DNA from: Halomonas fontilapidosi
Lineage (GTDB): Bacteria; Pseudomonadota; Gammaproteobacteria; Pseudomonadales; Halomonadaceae
Length of the DNA stretch: 64,000 bases
Direction of reading: 5' to 3'
Assembly (NCBI RefSeq): GCF_014192285.1
Contig: NZ_JACHXQ010000005.1
Span: forward strand, 62,001-126,000
Each line of letters starts with the position of its first letter. Position 1 is the stretch's first letter. The notes beneath the pieces are model-generated. The model ran no database searches, was not told the origin of the DNA, and saw only the letters and a program-made list of their open reading frames with translations. Below, one piece after another: positions 33,619 through 43,320 of this stretch. Position numbers and translations under genes: made by a program.

Positions 33619-33678
33619 TGTCCGCGTGACGGCCCGCTTACCCGAAACCGAGCCCCCGACCCAGAATCTCGCACTCCC

Positions 33679-34599
33679 ATGACGCTTTCCCTCTTGCGCC
33701 CTGCCGCACGCTGCTGCTCGCCCTTGCCCAGCCGGCGGCTGCGGGGCCTTCTCCCCGCTGTGTTGCTGATCCTGGCACTGGTGCCGCTGCCTCGTGCTTT
33801 GGCCCAGCCGGCCGTGGCCACCCTCGACTGGACCCTGGCCGAGACGCTGGTGGCGCTGGGCGCGACGCCGGCCGGCGTTGCCCAGATCGATGCCTACCAG
33901 GCCTGGGTCGGCGCGCCGCGGCTGCCCGAGGCCAGCGTCGATCTCGGCCTGCGCAGCCAGCCCAACCTGGAGCTGCTGGCGAGTCTCGCGCCCGACCACA
34001 TCCTGATCTCACCGATGTTCGCCAACCTGGCACCGCGGCTTTCACGCATCGCGCCGGTGACGACCCTGTCGCTCTACACGCCGGGCCAAGCGACCTGGCC
34101 CCAGCTGCATGAACTGACCCGCGAGGTCGGCCGGCTGGTCGAGCGTGACGCGGCGGCCGAGCAACTGATCGCCGCGACGCAATCCCGGCTCGAGGCCCTG
34201 CGGCACCGGCTGCCCGCCCAGCTGCCGCCGCTGCTGGTAGTGCAGTTCATGGACGAGCGCCATGTGCGGGTGTTCGGCAAAGGCGGCCTCTATCAGGCCG
34301 TGATGGACCGCCTGGGGCTGGACAACGCCTGGCGCGGCGAGACCAACGCCTGGGGCTTCTCGCTGGTGGGCCTCGAGCAGCTGGTGGGCCTGGAGGCGCA
34401 GCTGGTGGTGGTCGAACCCTACCCGGTGGGCGTCGAGGCGGCGCTGGCCGACAGCGGCCTCTGGCAGCAGCTGCCCAGCGTGCGCAACGACGCCCTGATC
34501 ACCCTCCCCCCCGTGTGGAGCTTCGGCGCCCTGCCCTCGGCGCAACGCTTCGCCGAGCACCTGGTGGCCGCCCTGGAGGACGCGCCGCATGACGACTGA
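33679..34599 (+). CDS. fhuD: Periplasmic siderophore-binding protein FhuD
   Basis: A 306-residue exported binding protein of the FhuD/FecB class. A long, Arg-containing signal region ends near ALAQP (about residue 43). The binding fold begins [14 protein letters not shown], with [20 protein letters not shown] forming a lobe segment and a long linking helix at about residues 145-180 (the rigid hinge of this class). It hands the ferric siderophore to FhuB. The end overlaps fhuB by 11 bases, so the two are translationally coupled. Confidence 0.9.
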   Translation: MTLSLLRPAARCCSPLPSRRLRGLLPAVLLILALVPLPRALAQPAVATLDWTLAETLVALGATPAGVAQIDAYQAWVGAPRLPEASVDLGLRSQPNLELLASLAPDHILISPMFANLAPRLSRIAPVTTLSLYTPGQATWPQLHELTREVGRLVERDAAAEQLIAATQSRLEALRHRLPAQLPPLLVVQFMDERHVRVFGKGGLYQAVMDRLGLDNAWRGETNAWGFSLVGLEQLVGLEAQLVVVEPYPVGVEAALADSGLWQQLPSVRNDALITLPPVWSFGALPSAQRFAEHLVAALEDAPHDD

Positions 34600-36565
34600 G
34601 ACCGCCCGCCGTCACGCCCCTGCCCTGGTCTGCCTGCTGCCGGGCCTGGCACTGCTGGCGCTGATACTGGGGTCACTCCTTCAGGATGGTCTGCTTGACG
34701 GCCTGCGCGCGCTGGCAACGGTAACGCCGGGGAGCGCCGAGTCGCTGGTACGCCACTACAGCTGGTGGCCGCGCCTGGCCATGTCGCTGCTGGCCGGCGG
34801 CGGTCTGGCGCTGGCGGGGGTGCTGATGCAGCAGGTGCTGCGCAACCCGCTGGCCGCTCCCACCACCCTGGGCGTGGCCAGCGGCGCCAACCTGGCGCTG
34901 ATGGCCGCCACCCTGCTCGCCCCCGGCCTGCTGCTGGCCGGGCGCGAATGGGTGGCCCTGGCGGGTGGCGCCGGTGCCATGGCGCTAGTGTTTGCCCTGA
35001 CCTGGCGCCGCGGCCTCTCGCCGGCGGTGGTGGTGCTCGCCGGCCTGGTGGTCAACCTCTATTGCGGGGCGCTGGGCATGGTGCTGCTGCTCTTCCACCA
35101 GGAGACCCTCAAGGGGCTGCTGATCTGGGGCGCGGGCTCGCTGGCCCAGAACGGCTGGCAAGATGTGGTGTTTCTCGCCCCGCGGCTGCTGCTCGGCGGC
35201 CTGGCGGCCTGGCTGCTGCTGCGGCCGCTGACGGTGCTAGAACTCGACGATGCAAGCGCGCGCAGTCTTGGCGTCTCGCTGAAGCACCTGCGCCTGGCAG
35301 GGTTGGGGCTGGCGGTCTTTCTCACCGGCTGTGTGGTCAGCGTGGTCGGCGTGATCGGCTTCATCGGCTTGGCGGCGCCCAATATCGTGCGCCTGGCCGG
35401 GGCGCGCCGCCTGGGGGCGCGGCTTCTTTGGTCGACGCTGCTCGGCGCCCTGCTGCTGGCCACCACCGACCTGCTGCTGCAGCGCTTTGCCGGCACCCTG
35501 CCCACCCTGATACCGACCGGTGCCACCACCGCCGCCCTGGGGGCCCCGCTGCTGCTGTGGCTGATTCCCCGGCTACGCCTCGAGGCCAGCCGACCGCCCG
35601 CCTCCGCTGCGGCCCTGGCTTCACGCCATCCCGCCCCCGGGCGCCTGGCCTCAGGCCTGACGCTGGTGCTTGCCGCGGCTATCCTGCTCGCGCTGCTGGT
35701 TGGCCAGGGGGCCGGCGGCTGGTTCGCGACGCTCGACGAGACGGTACTGGCATGGCGCTGGCCACGCTTGCTGGCCGCGGCGGCCAGCGGCGTGATGCTG
35801 GCCATCGCCGGCACCCTGATCCAGCGCGTCACCGCCAACCCCATGGCCAGCCCCGAGGTGTTGGGCATCAGCGGCGGCAGCGCCATTGCGCTGATGGCGG
35901 CCATCTTCCTGCTGCCCGCTCCCGGCAACCTGACCCTGGTCGGCGCGGGAACCCTGGGGGCGCTTGCCAGCCTGGCCGCGCTGGTCCTGCTCAACCGGAG
36001 GAGCGGCTTCGTGCCCGAACGGCTGCTGCTCAGCGGCGTGGCGATCACCGCGCTGTTCGATGCCGTGCGCGCCATCGTGCTGGCCGGCGGCGACCCGCGC
36101 GGGCAGCAGGTCATCGCCTGGCTCTCGGGCTCTACCTACTATGTCGACCCCGTCAGCGCGGCCGTGGTCACGGGCCTCGCCGTGGTGCTGGCCCTGGCGA
36201 CACGGCCCTTTGCCCGCTGGCTGGATATCCTGCCGCTGGGCGCCGGCATGGCCGCGGCGCTGGGGATACGCGTGGCGCGCGCCCGCCTGGCGCTGCTGCT
36301 GCTCGTCGCCCTGCTGACCGCCTGCGCCACCTTGGTGGTCGGACCGCTCTCCTTCGTCGGCCTGCTGGCGCCTCACATGGCGCGGCTGGCGGGCTTCTCC
36401 CGAGCTCGTGCCCATCTGCTCGGGGCCGCGCTGATCGGCGCCCTGCTGATGGTGCTGGCGGACTGGCTAGGGCGCCAGCTGCTGTTCCCCGCGGAGATTC
36501 CCGCCGGCCTGGTCGCCTCTCTGCTGGGTGGCGCCTACTTCATGTGGGGCCTCGGGCGCCGATAA
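34589..36565 (+). CDS. fhuB: Fused siderophore permease FhuB
   Basis: A 658-residue inner-membrane permease made of two FecCD-type halves (about residues 1-325 and 345-658), each with about ten helices. Paired landmarks include [19 protein letters not shown] [20 protein letters not shown] and [20 protein letters not shown] at the start of each half, and the [13 protein letters not shown] and [13 protein letters not shown] coupling segments for the ATPase. This fused form is characteristic of FhuB of hydroxamate systems, in which one polypeptide replaces a homodimer. It is the last gene of fhuCDB. Confidence 0.94.
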   Translation: MTTETARRHAPALVCLLPGLALLALILGSLLQDGLLDGLRALATVTPGSAESLVRHYSWWPRLAMSLLAGGGLALAGVLMQQVLRNPLAAPTTLGVASGANLALMAATLLAPGLLLAGREWVALAGGAGAMALVFALTWRRGLSPAVVVLAGLVVNLYCGALGMVLLLFHQETLKGLLIWGAGSLAQNGWQDVVFLAPRLLLGGLAAWLLLRPLTVLELDDASARSLGVSLKHLRLAGLGLAVFLTGCVVSVVGVIGFIGLAAPNIVRLAGARRLGARLLWSTLLGALLLATTDLLLQRFAGTLPTLIPTGATTAALGAPLLLWLIPRLRLEASRPPASAAALASRHPAPGRLASGLTLVLAAAILLALLVGQGAGGWFATLDETVLAWRWPRLLAAAASGVMLAIAGTLIQRVTANPMASPEVLGISGGSAIALMAAIFLLPAPGNLTLVGAGTLGALASLAALVLLNRRSGFVPERLLLSGVAITALFDAVRAIVLAGGDPRGQQVIAWLSGSTYYVDPVSAAVVTGLAVVLALATRPFARWLDILPLGAGMAAALGIRVARARLALLLLVALLTACATLVVGPLSFVGLLAPHMARLAGFSRARAHLLGAALIGALLMVLADWLGRQLLFPAEIPAGLVASLLGGAYFMWGLGRR

Positions 36566-36679
36566 ACCTGGCGTGTGGCGGCCCCGCTTGAACTCGAGCG
36601 TGGCTGACTACACTAAGGGGTGAGGCGTCGTCAGGCGTCATCGATCACCTGGCCCCCACGGATCACAAGGAGTGACCGC

Positions 36680-37252
36680 ATGACCCAACGCAAACCGCTC
36701 CATCACGCCATCAAGCAGGCCAGCCTGGCAGCGCTGCTGGCCGGTGGCCTGACCGTCGCCGGCAGTGCCGTGGCCCAGCCACAGGGGCTCTACTCGGCCA
36801 ACGAACTGCTCGATGCCGACGTCTACGCCACCTCCAGCAGCGAACAGATCGGCGACGTCGAGGATATCCTGCTCGACAACGACATGCAGGTTCGTGCCCT
36901 GGTCATCGACACCGGCACCCTGCTCGACCTCAAGGGTGAGCAGCAGTTCGTGATCGAGGCCGGCAAGTTCAGCGTCGAGACCCGCAATGGTAATAACCTG
37001 GACGCCGTTGAGTACCGGGTGAATGTCGACCTGAGCGAGGAACAGATCGCCGAGCAGCCGCAATACACCAACGACTGGTGGCAGAACGCCCGGCAAGGGG
37101 CCCAGCAGGCCTGGGAGGACACCAAGGAGGGCGCCGCCAGCGCCTGGGAAACCACTCAGGAAGGGGCATCACGCGCCCTGGACCGCATCGGCCAGGCCCT
37201 GGAGAACGTCGGCGAACAGACCCAGGAGGCCGCCGACCGCTCCGCCGAGTGA
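36680..37252 (+). CDS. Exported PRC-barrel protein with LEA-like C-terminal tail
   Basis: A 190-residue protein with a signal peptide (AVAQ cut near residue 33), a PRC-barrel domain (about 38-120: NELLDADVYATSSSEQIGDV, then VRALVIDTG) and an amphipathic helical tail (about 130-190) with repeated A-W-E-x-T-x-E-G-A units. The tail resembles late-embryogenesis-abundant 11-mer repeats that protect membranes or proteins during water stress; that likeness is by eye. The AAGGAG site and the ATG at 36680 are clear. A strong terminator follows. Confidence 0.8.
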   Translation: MTQRKPLHHAIKQASLAALLAGGLTVAGSAVAQPQGLYSANELLDADVYATSSSEQIGDVEDILLDNDMQVRALVIDTGTLLDLKGEQQFVIEAGKFSVETRNGNNLDAVEYRVNVDLSEEQIAEQPQYTNDWWQNARQGAQQAWEDTKEGAASAWETTQEGASRALDRIGQALENVGEQTQEAADRSAE

Positions 37253-37280
37253 CGGCTAACCCGCTGCCAACCATCTTCAC

Positions 37281-37305
37281 AGCCCGGTCATCGACCGGGC
37301 TTTTT
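37281..37305 (+). terminator. Rho-independent terminator
   Basis: AGCCCGGTC-AT-CGACCGGGCT-type stem followed by TTTTT, 28 bases after the PRC-barrel gene. Confidence 0.88.
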
Positions 37306-37481
37306 ACGGCGCGTCGACGGCTCTGGCGCTTCGCCCGTCGCGCGTTCTAATCTGAGAAAACTGGCGTTTCGATCCTTGGCCCCGGCGCGTGCCGGGGCCG
37401 TTTCATGCCGGAGTTGCCCCGACGGGCCCGCATTGACGACAATACGCGCTCTGCTTTCACTGTCACGCAAGGATGCCGCCC

Positions 37482-38357
37482 ATGCTCGCCGAGCTCTTCG
37501 CCGTGATGGCGCCCGTGCTGACCGGGGCGGGGCTCGGCTTTCTCTGGGTGCGCCTGGGCCACGACTTTCCGGTGGCCTTCGTCACCCGCCTGGTGTTCAA
37601 CATCGGCACCCCGGCCCTGGTGATCGCCTCGCTCTCCGGCGCCGAGATCGATGCCGCGAGCTTCGGGCGCACCATGCTGGCCACAGCCCTGGTGCTCACG
37701 GCCATGGCCGGCATTGCCTTCCCGCTGGCGCGACTGCTGGGCAAGGACTGGCGCGTCCTGCTGGCCCCTACCATGTACCCCAACACCGGCAACATGGGCC
37801 TGCCGGTGGTGCTCTACGCCTTCGGCAGCGCCGGTTTCGTGTTCGGCATCACGGTGATGGTCACCGTCTCGCTGTTCCAGTTCACCCTGGGCACTATCCT
37901 GTCGAGCCGCGGCAACCCGTTGAAAGCATTGGCGAAGACGCCGGTGGTCTATGCCATCCTGATAGCGTTGGGGCTGCTTCTCAGCGATACCGACCTGCCG
38001 CTGTGGCTCGCCAACAGCGTCGATTTGATCTCGGGCTTCACGGTTCCACTGATGCTGATCACCCTGGGGGTCTCGCTGGCCAGCATTCAGGTAAAGAGCC
38101 TGACGTCGGGAATCGGCTTCAGCCTGTTGCGCATCCCGGTGGCCGCCGGAATCGCCTGGGGGATCGGCACCCTGCTGGCCCTGCCGCCCATGGCACTGGC
38201 CATCCTGGTGCTGCAGATGAGCATGCCGGTGGCGGTGTTCAACTACCTCTTCGCCCAGCGGGCCGGTCGCGAGCCGCAGTACGTGGCCAGCCTGGTGTTC
38301 TGCTCCACCCTGCTGTCGCTGGTCTACCTGCCGATCCTGCTGGCGATCCTGATGTAG
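37482..38357 (+). CDS. AEC (auxin efflux carrier) family transporter
   Basis: A 291-residue membrane protein with about ten helices in two repeats. The conserved crossing motif is visible as VFNIGTPALVIASL near residue 45 and as TMYPNTGNMGLPVVLYAFG near residue 100; the second half contains MSMPVAVFNYLFA. AEC carriers in bacteria move malate, malonate or other organic acids; the substrate here cannot be read. ATGs at 37473 and 37482 compete; AAGGA is eight bases before the latter and too close to the former. It stands alone. Confidence 0.85.
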   Translation: MLAELFAVMAPVLTGAGLGFLWVRLGHDFPVAFVTRLVFNIGTPALVIASLSGAEIDAASFGRTMLATALVLTAMAGIAFPLARLLGKDWRVLLAPTMYPNTGNMGLPVVLYAFGSAGFVFGITVMVTVSLFQFTLGTILSSRGNPLKALAKTPVVYAILIALGLLLSDTDLPLWLANSVDLISGFTVPLMLITLGVSLASIQVKSLTSGIGFSLLRIPVAAGIAWGIGTLLALPPMALAILVLQMSMPVAVFNYLFAQRAGREPQYVASLVFCSTLLSLVYLPILLAILM

Positions 38358-38386
38358 GCTCGGGAACCCCCTCGCCCACACAGCGT

Positions 38387-38477
38387 CCTTGTGTATGAGC
38401 CTTGCGTAAGGCGCTAGTGTAAGGTCTTTGTGTAAGCTCTTTGTGTAAGCTCCTTGTGTAAGATCCTTGTGACGAGC
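38387..38477 (+). repeat. Seven tandem copies of a 13-nt repeat
   Basis: Units begin at 38387, 38400, 38413, 38426, 38439, 38452 and 38465, exactly 13 bases apart, with consensus CYTTGTGTAAGST. The middle four are the most alike and the outer ones have decayed. The array fills the gap between the AEC gene and the ribosome site of the sugar dehydrogenase, so it lies in or next to that gene's promoter or leader. Confidence 0.92.
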
Positions 38478-38511
38478 CCCTGTGCGGGCATCACCATCGG
38501 GGAGAAGCGCC

Positions 38512-39651
38512 ATGCCAACGCCGCGTCACGCCCTCTCGACTGCCCTGCTGCTGGGCGGTGTCCTGCTCGCCGGCCAGACCGTGGCCGCCGAGGTGGTCGA
38601 GGAACATATCGCCACCGACCACCATGACCTGCGCCTGGAGAGCATGGCAGGCGGCCTGGAGCACCCTTGGTCGGCCGCCGAGCTGCCCGATGGCCAGTGG
38701 CTGGTCACCGAGCGCCCGGGCCGCCTGGTGCGCATCGATGCCCAGGGCAAGGTCAGCCGTCTGTCCGGCATGCCCGAGGTCTCGACCCGCGGCCAGGGCG
38801 GTCTGCTCGATGTCGTGCTGCATCCCGACTACGCAACGGGCAGCGACTGGGTCTATTTCAGCTGGAGCCAGGCCGGAAACGGCGGCAGCGCCACCACGCT
38901 CTCGCGTGGGCGACTCGACGGCGACGCCCTGGTGGACCTGGAGACGCTGTTCGTCCAGAACCGCTTCTCGCGGCCGGGCCGCCACTATGGCTCGCGGCTG
39001 GCCTGGCGCGATGACGGCACCCTGCTGATGACCATCGGTGAGCGCGGCAGCCCCGAGCGCGCCCAGGACCGCGGCGACCACGCGGGTAGCGTGCTGCGCC
39101 TGACCGCAGAGGGCGAGGTGCCGGACGACAACCCCTTTGTCGATGGCGCGGATGCCCTCCCCGAACTCTTCACCTACGGCAACCGCAACCCCCAGGGCCT
39201 GACCGTCGCTGCCGACGGCACGGCCTGGTCGACCGAGCACGGCCCACGCACCGGCGACGAGCTCAACCGCCTCGAGGCCGGCGTCAACTATGGCTGGCCG
39301 GTGGTCAGCCGCGGCAACGACTATGCCACCAATCTGCCTATCGGCCTCGACAGCGCCCCCGGCATGCGTGACCCGGTGCATGTCTTCGCCGGGCGCTTCG
39401 CTCCCTCGGGCCTGGCCCAGGTGAGTGGCGAGGCCTTCCCCGCCTGGCAGGGCGATCTGCTGGCCGGCGGACTGGCCAGCGAAACGCTGGTGCGCCTCGC
39501 TCTGGACGGCGACAGAGTGGCCGAGCGCGAGATAATCCTCGAGGGCGAGATCGGTCGCATCCGCGATGTGCACCTGGGCAGCGACGGTGCCGTCTATCTG
39601 CTGAGCGACCACGCCGATGGCGGTCTCTACCGCCTGGTGCCCGCCGACTAG
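38512..39651 (+). CDS. PQQ-dependent aldose sugar dehydrogenase (YliI/Asd-like)
   Basis: A 379-residue soluble periplasmic six-blade propeller of the glucose/sorbosone dehydrogenase family. A signal peptide ends at TVAAEV. Signature segments are LEHPWSAAELPDGQWLVTER, GQGGLLDVVLHPDY, the YGSRLAWRDDGTLLMTIGER region and GNRNPQGLTV...STEHGPRTGDELN near the PQQ and calcium sites. It oxidises aldoses with PQQ; no PQQ synthesis genes are nearby. A GGGGAGAAG ribosome site precedes the ATG, just behind the 13-nt repeat array. Confidence 0.9.
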   Translation: MPTPRHALSTALLLGGVLLAGQTVAAEVVEEHIATDHHDLRLESMAGGLEHPWSAAELPDGQWLVTERPGRLVRIDAQGKVSRLSGMPEVSTRGQGGLLDVVLHPDYATGSDWVYFSWSQAGNGGSATTLSRGRLDGDALVDLETLFVQNRFSRPGRHYGSRLAWRDDGTLLMTIGERGSPERAQDRGDHAGSVLRLTAEGEVPDDNPFVDGADALPELFTYGNRNPQGLTVAADGTAWSTEHGPRTGDELNRLEAGVNYGWPVVSRGNDYATNLPIGLDSAPGMRDPVHVFAGRFAPSGLAQVSGEAFPAWQGDLLAGGLASETLVRLALDGDRVAEREIILEGEIGRIRDVHLGSDGAVYLLSDHADGGLYRLVPAD

Positions 39652-39818
39652 CCATGCCGAGGGCCGCCCACCCACTCGCGTGGGTGTTGAAAAATATGGC
39701 CAATCAGAGCGTTAGGCTCGTCTTTCGAAGACCGGAAGGGACATTGTCGTGCGCCGAGAGACGGAGTGAATTCGACACGGCAGCTACCCTGCGTCATCCT
39801 GCGTGTCGCCAACAGCCT

Positions 39819-39849
39819 GGTTTTTAATTTGAACGATCATTTAAAAACC
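39819..39849. promoter_or_regulatory. Inverted repeat with BetI-like core upstream of proV
   Basis: GGTTTTTAA (39819-39827) and TTAAAAACC (39841-39849) form a perfect 9-bp inverted repeat. The spacer holds TTGAACGATCA, close to the TTGAACGTTCAA core of known BetI operators. The remainder of the 338-base gap 39652-39989 has no gene. Choline-responsive repression of the betaine importer is inferred. Confidence 0.5.
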
Positions 39850-39989
39850 ACTAGGCTAGGCTTCACTCCACCGATGCCGAGTGCCGCTGTCAACGCAGCA
39901 GCCTGGCATAATGACGTCGCTTTCTTACGTCACGACACTCGACCCTTCGGCGCTCCCCCGCTGGGCGGCGCCTAAACAAGGCAGAGCCA

Positions 39990-41267
39990 ATGAACGAGAA
40001 CCGAAACGTCAAGATTCGGGTGCGCAACCTGACCAAGGTCTTCGGCAACCAGCCGAAGAAAGCGCTCGAGATGCACAAAGAGGGGATGAAGCGCCCCGAA
40101 ATTTTTGACAAGACCGGCCAGACGCTGGGCCTGTCGGACATCAACTTCGATGTCTATGAGGGCGAACTACTGGTCATCATGGGGCTTTCCGGCTCCGGCA
40201 AGTCGACCCTGATCCGTTGCCTCAACCGCCTGATCGAACCCACCGAGGGTGAGATCGTGATCGACGGCGAGAACATCCCCGAGCTGAGCGACAAGGCGCT
40301 GCTGGAGTGCCGCCGTCGCCACTTCTCCATGGTGTTCCAGAACTTCGCGCTCTTCCCCCACCGCACGGTGCAGCAGAATGCCGAGTTCGGTCTGGAAATT
40401 CGCGGCGTGGACAAGGAAGAGCGAAGCAAGGTGGCACGCAAGGCCCTTGAACACGTCGGGCTCAACGGCTGGGAAGATGCCTACCCCAACCAGCTCTCGG
40501 GTGGCATGCAGCAGCGGGTGGGCCTGGCCAGGGCACTGGCCAACGACTCCACGGTGCTGCTGATGGACGAAGCCTTCTCGGCGCTGGATCCGCTGATCCG
40601 CGGCGACATGCAGCAGGAACTGCTGGAACTGCAGCACCGCATGCAGAAGACCACGGTGTTCATCACCCACGACCTGGACGAGGCGATCAACATCGGCGAT
40701 CGCATCATTCTGCTCAAGGATGGCGCGATCGTGCAGATCGGTACGCCGGAAGAGATCCTCACCCATCCCGCAGACGACTATGTGGCGCGCTTCATCGAGG
40801 GCGTGGACATGTCGCGCATCCTCACCGCGCAGCATGCCATGCGCCCGGTGCGCGCCACCGCCCGCGAGGAGGATGGCCCGCGCACCACCTTGCGCAAGAT
40901 GAACGAAAATGGCATCGACTCCATCTACGTCACGACCCGCGACCGCAAGCTGCTGGGTCTTGCCGAGGTGGACGCGGTAGAACAGGCCGCTAAGGAAGGC
41001 AAGGATACCATTCGCGATTATCTGACCCAGGACTTCCGCGCGGTCGGTCCCGACGAGCCGTTGCACAACCTCTTCGCCATGTTCAGCGAGAAGAGTTTCC
41101 CGATCGCCGTGGTGGATGACAGCCGCAAGCTGCTCGGCGTGGTGGTCAAGGGCGCCGTCCTCGACGAGCTGGCCCGGGCCGCGGAGCCCGCCGAAGTGGG
41201 CGCAGACGAGAGCGAAGCGGGCACCGACACCGCCAACGAGAACATCGCAGCGGCAGGAGACGCATGA
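39990..41267 (+). CDS. proV: Glycine betaine/proline ABC transporter ATPase ProV
   Basis: A 425-residue ATPase of the osmoprotectant importer ProU/OpuA. Walker A is GLSGSGKST, the signature LSGGMQQRVGLAR, and Walker B VLLMDEAFSALD. The N-terminal KVFGNQPKKALEM and Q-T-L-G-L segment is typical of ProV. Two CBS modules occupy about residues 285-400 and in OpuA sense ionic strength. A Glu/Ala-rich acidic tail follows. It overlaps proW by four bases. A palindromic BetI-like site lies 140 bases upstream. Confidence 0.95.
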   Translation: MNENRNVKIRVRNLTKVFGNQPKKALEMHKEGMKRPEIFDKTGQTLGLSDINFDVYEGELLVIMGLSGSGKSTLIRCLNRLIEPTEGEIVIDGENIPELSDKALLECRRRHFSMVFQNFALFPHRTVQQNAEFGLEIRGVDKEERSKVARKALEHVGLNGWEDAYPNQLSGGMQQRVGLARALANDSTVLLMDEAFSALDPLIRGDMQQELLELQHRMQKTTVFITHDLDEAINIGDRIILLKDGAIVQIGTPEEILTHPADDYVARFIEGVDMSRILTAQHAMRPVRATAREEDGPRTTLRKMNENGIDSIYVTTRDRKLLGLAEVDAVEQAAKEGKDTIRDYLTQDFRAVGPDEPLHNLFAMFSEKSFPIAVVDDSRKLLGVVVKGAVLDELARAAEPAEVGADESEAGTDTANENIAAAGDA

Positions 41268-42106
41268 TGGCTATCGAAATTCCGAGCATCCCGCTGGGCG
41301 GGTGGATCGAGGGCGGCCTCGACTGGCTGACCAGCGAATACTCCATCGTCACCCGCGGCATCTCCCGAGTCACTCAGACCGGCATAGACGGCCTCAATGA
41401 CGCCCTGATGTGGCTGCCCGAATGGGGCCTGCTGGCGATCATCGTCGGGTTGTGCTGGTGGGTGGCCAATCTTCGCCTGGGCATCGGCGCTGCCCTCGGC
41501 CTGGCGCTGATCTGGAACCTGGGACTCTGGGAACCGATGATCGAGACGCTGACCCTGGTGGTGATCGCCACTCTGGTGGCAGTCGTGATCGCCATCCCGG
41601 TGGGCATCGCCGCGGCACTCTCCGAGCGGCTCTACAAGACGATCATGCCGGTACTGGACTTCATGCAGACCATGCCCGCCTTCGTCTACCTGATCCCGGC
41701 GATTCCCTTCTTCGGCATCGGCTCGGTCTCGGCGATCTTCGCCACGGTGATCTTTTCCATGCCGCCGGCCATCCGCTTCACCACCCTGGGTATCCGCCAG
41801 GTGCCAACCGATCTGATCGAGGCCGCCGATGCCTACGGCGCCACGCGCAGTCAGAAGCTGATCAAGGTGCAGTTGCCGATGTCGCTACCCACGGTGATGG
41901 CCGGCATCAACCAGACCATCATGCTGGCGCTCTCCATGGTGGTGATTGCCGCCATGATCGGCGCCGATGGCCTGGGCAGCGAGGTGTGGCGCGCCATCCA
42001 GCGGCTGCGCCCGGGCGACGGCTTCGAGGCCGGCATCGCCGTGGTGATTCTCGCCATGCTGCTCGACCGCGTGACCCAGTCGCTGCGCAAGGGCCGCAAG
42101 ACCTGA
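41264..42106 (+). CDS. proW: Glycine betaine/proline ABC transporter permease ProW
   Basis: A 280-residue permease with about seven helices. The coupling EAA-type loop is seen in LIEAADAYGATRSQKLIKVQ, and the preceding FMQTMPAFVYLIPAIPFFGI stretch is the hallmark of ProW/OpuAB. It forms the membrane channel for ProV and receives betaine from the downstream binding protein. The start overlaps the proV stop; proX follows after 73 bases. Confidence 0.95.
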   Translation: MMAIEIPSIPLGGWIEGGLDWLTSEYSIVTRGISRVTQTGIDGLNDALMWLPEWGLLAIIVGLCWWVANLRLGIGAALGLALIWNLGLWEPMIETLTLVVIATLVAVVIAIPVGIAAALSERLYKTIMPVLDFMQTMPAFVYLIPAIPFFGIGSVSAIFATVIFSMPPAIRFTTLGIRQVPTDLIEAADAYGATRSQKLIKVQLPMSLPTVMAGINQTIMLALSMVVIAAMIGADGLGSEVWRAIQRLRPGDGFEAGIAVVILAMLLDRVTQSLRKGRKT

Positions 42107-42179
42107 TCTGCAAGGCGGCCCTTGCATCAGACCAAGGTCGCCTTCAGAGTAAAGTTGAATATCAAGAGAAGGCAACACG

Positions 42180-43055
42180 ATGAAGAAGCATCCGCTGAAC
42201 CGTCGCATCCAACTCACCGGCCTGGCACTGGCCACCGGTGCCGCGCTCACTGCCGGGGCCGCCCAGGCTCAGGACAAGGGCAGCGTGCACCTGGCCTACG
42301 TCGAGTGGGCCTCCGAGGTCGCCTCCACCAACGTGGTGCGCGCCGTGCTGGAGCAGGCCGGCTACGAGGTGGACCTTACCTCCCTCTCCGCCGCCGCCAT
42401 GTGGCAGTCCGTGGCCACCGGCGACGCCGACGCCATCGTCGCCGCCTGGCTGCCCACCACCCACGCCGACTACATGGAACGCGTGGGCGACGAGGTCGTC
42501 AACCTGGGCGTCAACCTGGACGGCACCAGGCTTGGCCTGGTGGTACCGGCCTACAGCGACGTCGACTCCATCGCCGAGCTCGACGAGCACGCTGACGCCT
42601 TCAACGGCAAGATCACCGGTATCGATCCGGGCGCCGGCATCATGGGCCTCACCGAGGAGGTCGTCGAGACCTACGAGCTCGAGGAAATGGAAGTCCAGAG
42701 CGGCAGCGGCGCCACCATGACCGCGGCCCTGGAAAGCGCCATCCAGAATGAGGAACAGATCGTGGTCACCGGCTGGACGCCGCACTGGATGTTCGCCCGT
42801 TGGGACCTCAAGTACCTCGACGACCCCGAGAACGTCTACGGCGGTGCCGAGCAGATCCACACCATCGCCCGCCAGGGGCTCGAGGAAGACATGCCGGAGG
42901 CCTATGCCATCCTGGATGCCTTCGAGTGGACCCCGGAGCAGATGGGCGAGGTCATGCTGATGAACCAGGCGGACGATGCCGACCCCTACGAGAATGCCAA
43001 GCAGTGGGTCGAGGAGAACCAGGACCTGGTTCAGGAGTGGCTGCCCGAGTCTTGA
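42180..43055 (+). CDS. proX: Glycine betaine-binding protein ProX/OpuAC
   Basis: A 291-residue periplasmic binding protein with a signal peptide cut near AQAQ-DKG (about residue 31). The binding fold starts VHLAYVEWASEVASTNVVRA and includes aromatic residues that cage the quaternary ammonium, e.g. W in MWQSVATGD, VAAWLPTTH and TGWTPHWMFARWDLKYL. The protein is notably acidic, as expected for an exported protein of a halophile. A GAGAAGG ribosome site precedes the ATG. It is the last gene of the proVWX unit, followed by a hairpin terminator. Confidence 0.94.
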   Translation: MKKHPLNRRIQLTGLALATGAALTAGAAQAQDKGSVHLAYVEWASEVASTNVVRAVLEQAGYEVDLTSLSAAAMWQSVATGDADAIVAAWLPTTHADYMERVGDEVVNLGVNLDGTRLGLVVPAYSDVDSIAELDEHADAFNGKITGIDPGAGIMGLTEEVVETYELEEMEVQSGSGATMTAALESAIQNEEQIVVTGWTPHWMFARWDLKYLDDPENVYGGAEQIHTIARQGLEEDMPEAYAILDAFEWTPEQMGEVMLMNQADDADPYENAKQWVEENQDLVQEWLPES

Positions 43056-43105
43056 GGCGGGCCAAACCTTCCAATCAGCGTGAGGCCAACTGTCTCACCA
43101 CATCC

Positions 43106-43133
43106 AAGGGGGCTGCCGTAAGGCGGCCCTCTT
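43106..43133 (+). terminator. Terminator-like hairpin after proX
   Basis: AAGGGGGcTGCC pairs with GGCgGCCCTCTT with minor mismatches around GTAA, 50 bases past the stop. The U tract is poor. Confidence 0.5.
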
Positions 43134-43320
43134 CATGAGAACCCCATGCGACGCCCAGGCCTCGCAAAACGACAGGTCGGCTGTCATTCTCATACACGAT
43201 CAGTAACATGATGACGCAAGCCGGTCTCTGCTGTCGTTGAATCGCTGCCTGGAAAGCTTTCAGGAAACGGGCAAACTAAGACACTCGCAGGGCCTCAATG
43301 GGTAACAAGGAGATACAGGC

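Noticed and set aside
32848..36565. Haem or vitamin B12 importer instead of a siderophore importer
   Set aside because: The fused double permease is typical of FhuB, FhuF is nearby, and Fur-like sites rather than a cobalamin riboswitch precede the genes.
38387..38477. Possible CRISPR array
   Set aside because: The units are 13 bases and contiguous, with no spacers, and there are no cas genes.
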